Shown here: positions 1 to 11,540 of the stretch, piece after piece
Numbering within the stretch: the stretch's first letter is position 1
Layout: each line of letters starts with the position of its first letter
Assembly: GCA_036244855.1 (NCBI GenBank)
Contig: BQKZ01000657.1
Span: forward strand, 2,702-66,701
Direction of reading: 5' to 3'
Source: Temnopleurus reevesii
Lineage: Eukaryota > Echinodermata > Echinoidea > Temnopleuroida > Temnopleuridae
DNA: 64,000 nt
The notes under the pieces: generated by a model
Database searches by the model: none
Seen by the model: only the letters and a program-made list of their open reading frames with translations
What the model was told of the DNA's origin: nothing
Position numbers and translations under genes: made by a program

Positions 1-3000
1 CTTGAACTCTAGAATAGATCATTTGAACAATAAATAAAGAAATAAATGAGAGAGAAATATACTGATAGGAGAATAATAACTAATAAGACCACAATTTTAG
101 AATAGGACTAGTTACTTTGGTACCAATGCATTGATTGCAACAATCATCTGCCAACATCTTCTATGGCAAAGGTATAAAAGACTTGATGACAAAATGCAAT
201 TTTTCAATGATTCCAGTAGTGTAAAAAGTAAGATTGACTATAGACAAAAATACTGCAGATCTTTCAACTTTTACCCCAATCTTATTGTGAAATGATGTTA
301 AAAAAATATGGTGATGAAATTACTTATTGTTACATAATACGTAATATATAATGAATGAATTAAACTTTTCAATCATCATTTAATGCCTTTCCTACGTTTC
401 TGATGTCATAGATGACACATGGGATATCATGCAAAAAGAAAGAATCAATTAGGAATATAAATGACTGGTATAGAAGTGTCATGATGAAGTGAAATCTGTA
501 CCATCTTTAATCTCAATGACGTGTGCACCTTTCTTATAGTGACATCACACTACGTAACATTATCTGGGTAATATTTAGCAAGCAAATCTGATTGCTTATA
601 ATATTCACCTAATTCTATTTATAACCCCTCTATTTTAACCCATATCACTGGAAAATTGCAACAAAAACCATTTTGCTCCTGAGAAAACTGCAATTAGATC
701 ATTCAACAAAGCAGAACCAACATTACGTACACTCTTTGCACGGCAGCGCTTATATTGTGTAACTCTTATATCACGCTAGATGAATTCAAAACATGGACGG
801 CTATTTACACTGTCTATTTGCCAGGGTGGTGGGCTCATTTCATGACCACGACGTTACTTGCGCATCAAGCGGATATCGATTTCAAAAGCGTTTTGGAATC
901 GTGGAGATAGCGATTGCTCTCCGTGGTCCTCTTGGTCCTTCTTTTTACAGTCTTGAGCTGTCAATTCAACAAATGCGCAACATCCTTCTTGGCCGAACAA
1001 ACAGGTGGGATGTCAAGCGCGACGGTGCGGCGTTGAGCGGCGGGTAGGGACTCTATCATATCAGAGAGTGAATCGACTCACAATGGTCAAGTCATTGATG
1101 TGTATTAAGCAGAGAGTGAGATAAGTTAGGAGTGGATGAACTGGATGAGTAGTATGCTTTTGATCTCCGAGGGCTATACTCGAGTAGTCTATTGATGGAG
1201 ACTACTCAAATAGGCAATCCATAATAAGAGGTGGTCAGTATCTCATTGAAAATTATTTTAACACTATCGACAACGGTTGAGAGCTGTTGAACCGTGCTGT
1301 TATGAGACAAGTTTTTACAGATCAAATTACAGATCTTTGCTACTCTCTTACATTACAAATGCTCAGAACAATGATAGATACCATTGTTCTTATCATTTGC
1401 AGTGTTATCATGCAGCAAAGAATTTTGACTCCAAGGTCTGGAGTGTATAAAAAAACATCCTCTACAAGAAATACAGATTTGTAGTTTCCCAATGCTAAAG
1501 TCCCAGATTTTATACATTAATCATGGAAAGTTTATATAATTTGCAACATGAAAAATCATCTTTCATAAATTTTTACATTAATGTAAGCAAATTAGGCAGA
1601 TATTTAGACCAAAATATCAAAATTTCTAAACTTTGGAAACTTCGAAATGTAAATCCGTCAACAAGAAAGGACTATTCTACTTTACAATTTATGTAACCTT
1701 CTTAAAAATCCGATGGGATCGTTATTTTATCAGTATTTTGATCAGATAGCCTGAAAAATCATGATTATCGTAAAAATTGAATGAAAAGGGTGATGTGTGA
1801 ACCCCTGAATGAGATATTCAATGATAAGGTAAAGGTTTCTGCCAAGTTTTTTTTATATCTTCTTTTTTTTAATTCATTTATTTTTGACCAGCTGACTGGC
1901 TCTCTCTGTCAAGATTAAAGGGAAAGACTAGTTTTGGGAGGAGGGCGCTTCAGATATTTAACTAGATTGCGAGCTGCAGTAAAATTATTACCATAATGCA
2001 TTTTTTCAATAGTAAATTAGAGCATGTTCATAGTTTGTTTGAATGAAATCGACCTAGAAATGGCTTAATTATCGCAAAATAAAATAACCTGGTGCGGTCG
2101 TACTTCCTCAAAGAACATGCTTCACGTACATAATGAACGCGAACCCACACACCGCAGACAATACCACCGATCGCACCGCCAATTTCAGGCCGACGCTCTC
2201 CCGCACTAAAGCACTTAGCACACCGCAGGAACGATGGCGCATTGACCCGTTCGACGTAAAATACATAGAATACCAGCATAAATGTACTCCTAATATCCAA
2301 CATAGATATATTTAGGCATGTAAAGCAACTTGCAAATACATCAGCTCATTTAACATCAATTTCTGCATCCTAGTCATTACGAATCTATACCTTTAATTAC
2401 AAACAGATTATTGCTTATCAAGTTTTAAGACTTTTTGCACCATTTTAAGAAACAGGTGTTTAATTTAAGTTATCAAAAAGTTTATTTCTCTCTCTTCTTT
2501 ATATAAAAATACACTTGGACAACTGAAAATGCAAAAGCAAAAAAAGATATTCTTTAAAAAAAATCAATCTGCCACTCCCAACCTCAACTGTGGATCACTG
2601 CATTATGTGCGATTATATCAAGCTTGGGACTATGAAAGTTTCATGAAAATATCTTCCAGTTCATGAAATGACAAAAGAAGAATGATACAAACTATTAGAA
2701 TCATGGCAAATACTTTTATCTTTACAATGATCCCCTCAAGAATGAGATCAGGGTGTGGAACGGATTCACGGTCTTCTGACTTGGGTAACCTTACATGAGA
2801 AAAACAGGAAATTAATTTGGTTCCTTACAATCAATTAGATTAGAGTGCACATATTCATAAGATATGAAATTATTAATCAAGATATAATATAAATATCATC
2901 TTGTATGGTTTCAGAGAAGACATCTTTTTTCTATTCCTTTTCATTTTTATTATCTTAATATTTTCATTGCCAGATCCCACACAAAGAAAAGGGAAAAATA

Positions 3001-3165
3001 TGAGGAAAAATCAATAAAAATACCACTACTGTCTTTGAATTTATCTGAAATTGATGTGTCATATTTCATTAGGTATACACTGAGTCTGGAATACTTAGAC
3101 TATCATCTCTCACCCTTCCCTATCGTTATCTTCACGCTGCTCCATCGTCTGTTGCCCTCCACCGC
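1..3165. other. Gene-free AT-rich stretch with two CpG-rich patches
   Basis: No coding region, transposon or RNA gene is recognisable. Two patches stand out by higher GC and CpG content: about 725-1060 and about 2085-2265. Open frames of 84 and 91 codons cover them on opposite strands, but they have no recognisable protein features. The patches could be conserved regulatory DNA or old exons of unknown genes. Confidence 0.4.
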
Positions 3166-3249
3166 GTGATACTACCAAACCTCGCCCATGAGCGAACATC
3201 GACGACACAAACGACGACAACAACAGCAGCCGTACAACTCCACCGTATG

Positions 3250-3540
3250 ACTTCCTGTCCATGCGCTCTCTCTCTTTCTCTTCCCATCTTTCTGTCTCTT
3301 ACTTTTCATCTCCCCCTGTCCCCCTCTCTCTCTCTTTCTTTCTCTCTGTCTCTCTATCTCTTTTTATCTCTCTCTCTCTCTCTCTCTCTCCTCTCTTCCC
3401 ACCTCCTTGTCTCTTACTTTTCATCCTCCCTCTTCCCCCCCTCTCTCTCTCTCTCTCTCTCTTCAAATCTCTCTGTCTCTCTCCATCTTACTCCCTCTCT
3501 CTTCATCTCTCAATTTCTACCATACACACACTACCTCCTT
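3250..3540. repeat. Polypyrimidine (CT)n tract
   Basis: About 290 bp of nearly pure pyrimidine on the + strand, with several (CT)n runs separated by short T-rich and C-rich interruptions. It opens overlapping frames of up to 148 codons in all three + frames, made almost only of Ser, Leu, Phe and Pro. Those are translation artefacts of low-complexity sequence. It lies directly upstream of the promoter-like block at 3570-3802. Confidence 0.9.
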
Positions 3541-3569
3541 CTCTCCCAACAAGGAGGCGTGGTCAAGAG

Positions 3570-3802
3570 TTGGCATGCTCTCCTCAGATTGGCTGCTTGT
3601 TTTTATGAGTGACTGGCGGCTTGCGAGTGAAGTGAAAAGGTTTTTTGGGGTAAGCTTGAAAAGAAGCAGCAGAGTAGTGGTAGGCAGCATTTTTTATCAT
3701 CCCGACGGCCAAGCAACTTAACGGATACCAACACAGGGAGGATCTTTGGCTGACAAAGCCTCGTATTAGACATCAAACCTCAGCTCCCATCAAAGCAATA
3801 AG
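3570..3802 (+). promoter_or_regulatory. Candidate promoter and non-coding first exon ending at a splice donor
   Basis: The block follows the pyrimidine tract. It contains a GC-box-like GGCGTGG near 3555 and an inverted CCAAT box (GATTGGC) near 3587. It ends in a strong splice-donor match, AAG|GTAAGAA, with the junction after 3802. There is no long coding frame, so any exon here would be 5' UTR. This is inference from short motifs, which occur by chance in 64 kb. It could belong to the secreted-peptide gene some 34 kb downstream, to another gene, or to nothing. Confidence 0.22.
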
Positions 3803-4149
3803 GTAAGAAATCTTCTTAAATATAGCATCACAGTTTCATATCAATAGCAAGAGTGAATATGAGACTTATCTTTGTTAGAATTACAAGCTGGAAAATGCAT
3901 AATCAATTTTCTTTGATCTGTATTGATAGATTTTTTGCTTATCCATTACTTTGTTGAGATAGAAATAAGTTGAAAATATTCTTTCTGTAATGATAATTCC
4001 TACTAAAACTTCACAATATTTATCTGGATCGGGTTTAAAATTGTGTAGAAAATAATTGCATTGCCACAGTCATTTTTATTTTAAATTCACTTCAATTTTA
4101 TAGCATTTTATTGAGTTATATATTCTTGGGAAGATATAGAAATGCAAGT

Positions 4150-4790
4150 TATTCAATGTTATCTTCTTTAGATGTGAAAGTAGATTTTTCATTTTATAAT
4201 CTCATCTGAGATATCACAGCATGATTTTTTTTTTGGTCTTATCTTCTTCACATAAGAAAGCATGACTTTTGTCTTATAAAGTGGCATCTTAGATACAAAA
4301 GTATGATCTTTATGATAAAGTTTTCTTCTTTTGATATGGAGGTACTAGAATTGTCTGATAGTGATATCTTGGTTAGATGTGAAGTATGTTCCTTTTCCAA
4401 AAACATGATTATTATATAGAAAAGAGTAAAGTTCTTTTATAATAAGGTTATCTTCTTGAGAACTACTATTACATAAATCATGTTATCTCAGTAAGATGTT
4501 AAAGTATTTTGATTTTCAATAATGTCATTTAAGATAAAATTTTAAAAATGCTTTATCAATAATTATATTGTTTTATTTAGATATGAAAGTGTATTTTTTT
4601 TTTACCAGTTAGATAATGAAGTATGTCTTTATATAAAAAAAAAAAAAATGGGTCATTTTAAATATAAAAGCATGCTTTTTTAACAATGTTATCTTCTTTA
4701 GATATGGAAGTACTAGCTTTTATGAATGATGTTATTTCATCAATTTATCAAAGTAAGGGATTGTTTAGATATCAAGATGGGAAATTTGTA
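4150..4790 (+). repeat. Decayed minisatellite, core TCTTCTTTAGATATGAAAGTA-like
   Basis: About a dozen degenerate copies of a unit with a core close to TTATCTTCTTTAGATATGAA, followed by AGTA and a T/A-rich spacer, recur about every 35-80 bp. Clear copies start near 4158, 4239, 4286, 4322, 4367, 4446, 4481, 4572 and 4688. The last copy at 4688 is nearly identical to the first at 4158 over the core. Copies differ by substitutions and small indels, as in an old tandem array. No coding potential is apparent. Confidence 0.7.
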
Positions 4791-6022
4791 GTAATTCTTG
4801 GCAAACTTGGATATGCATACTTTCTTATCACTGTTCATTTTAATAGAAAATGCCATATAGTCATATTTAGCATCCAGCAAAACTGATTTGAATAGACCAG
4901 CAATGGCAATCTTTTTTTTTACGGTCTCTAAATAAGATTGTATGTCAACCTTTTCTAGATGAGCTCTTGATATATTAACTCATTACAACTTTTCTTCGCG
5001 TCAATGAACATCCGTTGGCCTGTTTCTTTCGCACTTTTGAACAGATTTCCCATACAAACATGTGCACTCCCTAAGTAATGCAACACATAGGGAGTTGGCG
5101 GGTGAACACGCAAAGAGTTAACATTATTTGTATGGAATGGGAAATTAGAATGTGGGAATTATGGTGCATCAGTTTTCTCAAATGATTATGAGACTTATCA
5201 GGATAAAATGCCTTTGGTACAGCTTGCTATCACTTTGTATCAAGATATGTAAGAAAATATGTTATTTCTTATTTAATCTTCTAGAGGATAATTCATTATC
5301 AAAACAACACTTTGGAATTCTAATCCATTGACTAGTAGAACTGGGTAGTCCCTACACAAAGTATATGTGAATATGAAAATTCTGTCATCAATGGATTAAT
5401 ATTTAAGATCTTATCTTTATTAAATCATGTACCGTAGAAATACCAATATTTACATAATGATTTAAAATGGAAGACGTCCAAATGCACAATGCCATCAATA
5501 CCAGAAAATGGATAACTTCCATCGTAAAATAAACATATAAAAAACGTTTTTGTCCTGCATTGTAAATATTCCTGACAAAAAAATGTGGAAAGTTCAATTG
5601 ACATGTCTGACACATTCCAACGAATCACCCACACATACAAGCATTGCATCAATGATTTCTATTCATTAATCTGATAAGTATACCACCAGAACGCATCAAC
5701 CACCCACACATGCTCATATCAAGACATTCTAGCATCACTTTAAGAATAATTCATCATTGCCTGACAGAACGTAATACATCCATTGCAGCTTTTCAAGTGA
5801 AGGAGAAGACATCTTCATGTTTGAAAAAAAAAATCTTTAACCGGGGGCTTCCAAACGCGCCGGCATTCGGCATTCATATTTTAATAAGCAGTCATTAGCT
5901 TTGCCGGGGGAGAATTGGAGCAGTGCTAGAATCCTCTTGGCTTTTCGTGGCCGGACTCAATTGAGCAAATAAACACCTGCATGACTTAACATAACCAAAG
6001 ATTCTTGTTTTTCAATGTCTAA
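4791..6022. other. No gene recognised; short inverted repeats near 5045-5155
   Basis: Non-coding AT-rich DNA. Near 5048-5150 there is a nested imperfect inverted repeat. The outer arms are TTCCCATACAAA and TTTGTATGGAATGGGAA. The inner arms are ACTCCCTA and TAGGGAGT, around a short loop. It may be the remnant of a small foldback element. Nothing else stands out. Confidence 0.4.
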
Positions 6023-6204
6023 GGGGGTGTTGCTCAAAATCAACTGCAAATCAACTGCAACTTTGCAAATTGTAACGTGCATTTTCATTCCACGTGGTGT
6101 GCGCATTTAACAAGACGCCGCATGAAACAATGATTTTGATTGGCGTGTACCGATCAACTGCAACTTACGATCAATTGCAACCTTTGAGCAACACCCCCCC
6201 CCCC
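6023..6204. mobile_element. MITE, GGGGGTGTTGCTCAAA family, copy 1
   Basis: A 182-bp element with terminal inverted repeats starting GGGGGTGTTGCTCAAA and ending in TTTGAGCAACACCCCC, flanked by TAA on both sides (6020-6022 and 6205-6207). Inside the ends are runs of the words AACTGCAA and CAATTGCAA, which fold the element into a long imperfect hairpin. No coding capacity. A 3-bp T-A target duplication and G-rich termini fit PIF/Harbinger-type non-autonomous elements, but that assignment is inference. Other copies in this window lie at 42707, 62205, 33992, 40205 and 41565, the last two more diverged. Confidence 0.85.
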
Positions 6205-6207
6205 TAA

Positions 6208-7235
6208 GTCTTACAAATCCAAGAAGCTAGCTATCATACCAAACAAATATATGTATTTGATACGAGAGCCATTTCTTCATTCTCAATATCTGTATGCTTT
6301 AAACTACTTCATTCTGCACTGCATATAAGTGGAATCATCTTCATATAACCAATTTGATATTGGAAGTGCCGTGAGCTGTTATGACTGTATGCTATAGAAA
6401 TGATAAGGATGTTTTGATTTTTGAATCAAGCTCCTCAATATTAACTACGTGAGAGAAATTGAAACATATGACAGCTCTCATTGATATTTTTAGAATGTAT
6501 GTTACGTCAATATGATTGTGCGGGATAGTGCCAAGGAAAAGTAGATTAAACTACATTCTATTTTGGGAAAGCAAGTATGTAGTTTCATTATTTCATCGTC
6601 AATGAGAAAATATATTCATTTTATTTTGCAAAGATATTTTTAGAGTAAATTGAAATGTCTAATCTGATTAATAAAAGGTTGATGAAAAATAAAGTAACCA
6701 GTGTCTGAATATCACAACAAAAAGTATGTTGAATGTACCTTGTTCATAAGAAATTTTTTTAAAATCTGTTCTTTCTGGGCCGAGAGAGAATACTGGATAA
6801 AAAAAGAAGCAAACTATAATCAATCTGTCTTCTCCTAAATGCCCTCCTCATGATAAATGCCTTTCTCAGAAAGCAGATTTGATGTTTCCTCATCTTTCAT
6901 CATAATTTCCTCAAAAAACTATTGTATTTGACCAGAAATCTGCAGCTGCATTCTAGCAGCAGCCCATGGAGTGAGTGATTAACTTTGTGCTGATAATCTA
7001 ATATTCCACAAAAAGCTCTATGTCTTAAGGTAGAAAAGTTTGCAAAGCAGTTTAATCATAGATTTTCTTAATATCAAAGATTTTTTTAAATGACGGAATA
7101 GGTAAATTTATAGATTGGAGTATTGGTTGAAAGAAGATGGTAAAAAATAATGGCAGAAATGGAAATTTATTTCTTCCAAAGAAAAACTTTATATAGATTT
7201 TAAAAAAAAACGTAATTACAGACAAAGTTCTCAGT
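6208..7235. other. No feature recognised
   Basis: AT-rich non-coding DNA without long frames, inverted repeats or repeats matching elsewhere in the window that I could find. Confidence 0.4.
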
Positions 7236-7239
7236 TGAT

Positions 7240-7500
7240 GCTGCTGCTTCTGACAATGATGATGTTAATCATGATATTAATAATGATCATGATAATAACA
7301 ATGATGATGAAAAGGAGGATGAGGGAGAGATGAGGAGGATGGCAAGAGAGAGTGATAAGAAGGATGGGAATTACGAAGAAGATAGCAAGCATAATCAAAG
7401 GAGAAGCGGATGATGATGCTGATGATGATGATGATAAAGATTTTGAAGAGAATGACTATGATGATGAGGGAGATGAGGAAAATAAAAATGAAATAGAATA
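7240..7500 (+). repeat. GAT-rich trinucleotide tract
   Basis: An imperfect GAT/GAG-rich purine tract with short pure (GAT)n runs near 7410-7432. On the + strand one frame reads a short acidic Asp/Glu stretch, and on the - strand an 87-codon frame reads mainly Ile, Ser and His. Both look like consequences of the repeat rather than a gene. Confidence 0.7.
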
Positions 7501-10054
7501 ATAAGTTCATGACAAAATGGGATTGCAACTGAGGTCTCAATTAAATAAGGATAAAGGGTCTTTAGTATAGGACAACGCTGCTTTATTTCTCAATTACTAT
7601 CCTTTCTTAATCAATTTGCTTCTACTCTACCCACAATCATATGAAAAGAAGATTGCACCCACGCTAATTGCATCCTTGGTGAATCTTTCTCTTACACACA
7701 ATTTACAGAGAACAAGTTAAATATATTTCTTTGCATGTGTTACAAAAATACGAAACAATTTTGAATCCACGATTGATTTGTCGTAAAGCATGGATATCAC
7801 AAAACACAAATTCAATGAGACAAGTTTCCGATTAACTGCTAAAACAGGTGAAAGGGACCCTTCAAGGCAATGCGAAGCCATTGTTTTCTTAATAGCCTAG
7901 CCCGTCCTTAAGATGAATCTCATAACCTACGGATCGAAACAATACCTAATTGTGACAAGAGTCAAGGGCGGTGGCCGATTTGGACCGTCCACTCTGGTCT
8001 CCTTGGATCAAGGCCTTTAGTAAAACAGCCCTCTCACGTGATATGACACCTTCCACCTTCACCTTTCCAAGAGTGAGAGAGTGCGTGGACGAAGAGAAAA
8101 CAATTTCATTTCGAGGCAGAGAAACAATTATTGGAGGGGATCAATCGTCGCTTGCTTGTTTCGGGGAGACTCACACACCTGCCCGAGCAAATTGTTCCTT
8201 ACTTCCAGGTCAGATGATGAGCAGACACTGCGCTTCATCATGATTCCTGATGGCCGCTCACGTTCACATCACATCCCATACTCGCTACTGCTATTGCACA
8301 CAGGACTATGAGCTTCATAATGAAGTTTAAGAGCAGTTTCTTTATTCCTGTTTCTAAGTTGTAATTTGGCGTAACAGAATTGGTCTTTACAATCTGGGGA
8401 ATTTCCAACAAGGAGCTGATTTAAAAACATCAGCATGTGACTCAATAACGTAATAAAAGGTGGGATTATCTGATTTATGTTTGGAGTTAAAAAGGGTTTC
8501 AAATTTCATCCTCTTTTTAATAAAAAATTCAATTTTTTATAGTCATAGAAAAACATCAATTTTTAACAGTCATGTCTTCATCTGTATTTATGGGAATTAT
8601 AGAATTCAGAACTCAACAGGTTAAACGATGTTTGTCCTTTCTTTATTCCTCTAGTAAAAGCACGCAGATTGGAACGCTTACGCTCAGTAATCAAATTTCA
8701 ATGTATAGTATGGGGAATACCACAAAGGAAAATGAGATCAATGTGCAGGCAAATAGATACAAATAGTCCGCAAATAGGAAGATGAGACCTGAAATTCTCA
8801 ATCTTATGGACAGACTTTTCCAGAATCCTTGACATTAGGCAAAATTGAACTTCTGGAATCCCGCCCCCTTTAAAAAAATTCAAATAGCCAGAAATTTCTG
8901 CTATGTAATACGCTCAGTAATAAAAATGGAGAGGATCGATGCACATTGAGAAAGATTTAAAGAAGATTTTGGTTTGCAAAGCTGCTTCATTTCCATTCAG
9001 AACATATTCGGTTCACGTATCTGACTCTGATATCTCTATTTGGTCATGTTCCATTGAAGTCAATTGACCAAATCAATGTCAAATTGCAAAACTCTTTCAC
9101 AAACACGGTGCTACTGGAATACAAATTACTTCCAAAAGCTGGAGAAAAAAGATGCAGTACTTGAGGAAATGATAAAAGAAATCGCAGAATGAAAATTGTA
9201 AAGGATAGAAAGAGATTCATTGTGGTGAAGAATAACTGAAGAGAGTTTATCTCATGATGTGCCAGTGTAGAACGTACACAAATTATAATGTATTTTATAA
9301 TAGGGGGAACAGCTTCAAAGAATAAAGTCCATAATTAAAAAATGAATATAGCTAATACTACCATACCTATTACACACTACTTTTCAACTAATCCATTTTT
9401 ATTTAATTGAACTTTATCATTCAAAGCAAAGTTTGGACCTCCGCCTTCTATACCAAGCCATAGAAAAACTCATTATTTATCCCAAATGAGCCTCATTATT
9501 CATGATATAACAATCTAGCTCCAAATCAATTCAGACACATATTGGGCAATCTCATCAAAATTTCATTATTTATCAAATAAAATGACCATAAGCGAGGCAA
9601 ATATTTAGGTTGCATGGTAGGCCTTACTAATAGAGAAAGATAGATTATGATTTATCAAACTTTAAGGAAAACATGGGACGGTTTGCCAATTTTAATAGCC
9701 TTTTTCAGAAGCAATTACCGATGCGGAGAGGCAGTACAGTGTACAATCACGTTCTAAATGAGGGGTTTTCGTCATGTTGATGCTATTTCTGGTAAAAAGT
9801 CAAATGCCTTAGGATTAAAAAACACTTTATATCATTTAATGTATTGTGTAAAATTGTTCTGAATCAATATTTCACATAGTTATGATCTTAAAAAGAATAC
9901 AAAGAGAATGATTAAATGGTGTTTCACTTGATTTGTCTAAAATTGATTCTACTTCTCTTTTGATACAGAATCTATGATGACAAACTAAAAAACGATCTCA
10001 ATACTTCATTCCATTTCCCTATTTTCTTGCTCATGTCATCTTGTATCCTCTTAA
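7501..10054. other. No gene recognised; moderately GC-rich patch at 7860-8270
   Basis: The patch at about 7860-8270 has higher GC content than its surroundings and two overlapping + frames of 76-90 codons. Those frames have no recognisable motif or splice context. The remainder is AT-rich with nothing recognisable apart from a 9-bp inverted repeat (ATTTGGTCA / TGACCAAAT) at 9038-9073. Confidence 0.35.
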
Positions 10055-10604
10055 AAGAAGAGTCTACCAAAAAATAATTATTTTTGTAACAGAATTAGAA
10101 AAAATTGGTGAGAAAAAACAAAAAAAGTTTGAAGAAAATCGAATAAGTAATAAAAGTGCTATAGATTTTTAAAGAGTTGAAAAAATGGGCAAATTAGTGG
10201 AAATTTCCAGAGATGTTGCCAATTTGATAACATCATGGGTGCACAACTAACCTGAGTTTTCATTATAGATATGGTGCAAAATTCATTATATTTACAGAAA
10301 GTTGCAAAGTTTGTATGAATGGAAACATGCAAATAGTGGATCTACACATCTATCATAAAGATATCCTATGGTTACACTTTTGAGGAAATCATACTTTGGG
10401 GGAAAAATAAAAATTTTATAACATTGATATGAATGTAATAGATGGTCAGTTGTGCACCTGTGACGTCATCAGTTTCCAATTTGTCTAGATATTCAAACAT
10501 TCATAACTCTCTTATTAGTTGTCCGATTTTCCTCAAACTTTTTTTGTTCTGATCATCTATTTTTCCTTCTCCTGTTGAAGAAATGTAATTTTTGGACTCT
10601 TCTT
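10055..10604. mobile_element. MITE with TTAA target duplication, about 200-bp inverted arms
   Basis: A 550-bp element flanked by TTAA at 10051-10054 and 10605-10608. The ends are AAGAAGAGTC and GACTCTTCTT, and the inverted similarity runs about 200 bp inward. For example AAAAAAAGTTTGAAGAAAATC on the left pairs with a near-perfect reverse complement near 10530, and GGTGCACAACT near 10240 pairs with AGTTGTGCACC near 10450. No coding capacity. TTAA duplication is typical of piggyBac-type transposition, so a piggyBac-derived MITE is the likeliest class. Parts of the arms resemble those of the element at 48979-49527. Confidence 0.85.
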
Positions 10605-10608
10605 TTAA

Positions 10609-11329
10609 AAGAAGTAAATGGTGTCAAGACCTATGGTAGGGCATCAAACCTTAGTGTGGATCAATTCATTTAATAATTACGTAAGCTGCAAATATCCCAT
10701 AATCCTTATGTGGATAGTCGCTTTTATGCAACTGAGACCATTGAAATGTCAAGCTGCTTCGATTTCATTCACAACAAATAGCTCCATGAAACCATCAAAT
10801 GTTGCCGTTTCTCCACCAGAATCCCCCTCGAGGCGTATGAATTCTTAACAAAAGGAAATTAAAGGGCACTTGGGTAATGAAATCAAATGCGAGTGAGAAG
10901 AGCGATTGCCGCGGTCGTATGACGTTTGATTTCTACCAAATCACTATTCATTAAATGCAGATTCGAACCGACAAAGAGACAATGAATGTAGATTTCAGCA
11001 TGCAATCGGTAATGTTCTCTTAATCATATCAATGGAATGTATAATGTAGATCCTCTTTAAAAAAATTCATTTCTAAAAGCATTTCACAAAACCCTTTCAT
11101 TATCAAACCAATAGTAAAGCAGCGGTGTAGACTAAGCTCATTTACTTTAATTATAGAGTAATCTTAAAAAAGCTGAACTTCACATGAACATTCTTTTATA
11201 AATATTGAATTCAGAACATGATATCTGAATGTGATTACACTATTATTTTCCTGAGGCTTGGAAATGCATTCAATAATGAGCTATGACTTGACCGCACATG
11301 AAACAAAAAATAGGCAATGATAAAAGTCA
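10609..11329. other. No feature recognised
   Basis: Non-coding DNA between a MITE and a SINE. A 76-codon frame at 10618-10848 has no recognisable features. Nothing else stands out. Confidence 0.4.
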
Positions 11330-11540
11330 TGTGGCAAAATGGTAACTTGTAAAGACTTGTGTCCTCTAATCAGAAGGTCCCAAGTTCTAATCCCAACCAT
11401 TGTCTCAATTTCCTTTAGCAAGCAAGAAATTCATCCATATCTTGCTGCACTCAATCCAGGTGTAAATTTCTTGAATTCTTCAGCAATTTCGTATGTTAGT
11501 ATAGTAGCTATAAAGCTACAGCCAGGGTGTATTTGTCATT
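11330..11540 (+). mobile_element. tRNA-derived SINE, + strand
   Basis: The left end looks like a decayed tRNA gene with both internal RNA polymerase III promoter boxes: an A-box-like TGGCAAAATGGTAAC at 11332-11346 and a B-box-like AGTTCTAATCCC at 11383-11394. The body that follows, including AAATTCATCCATATCTTGCT and CACTCAATCCAGGTG, matches the reverse complement of the element at 62870-63030. So this is one dispersed family and not a functional tRNA. The 3' end is not sharply defined. Confidence 0.75.

Noticed and set aside
793..1047. An 84-codon frame in a CpG-rich patch
   Set aside because: The composition is unusual but no domain, splice site or start context supports a gene.
4150..4790. 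A CRISPR-like array
   Set aside because: The repeats are degenerate, the spacing is irregular and the sequence is eukaryotic. It is a decayed minisatellite.
11331..11400. A possible tRNA gene
   Set aside because: The A- and B-box-like segments are present, but no cloverleaf can be formed and the body matches a dispersed SINE.
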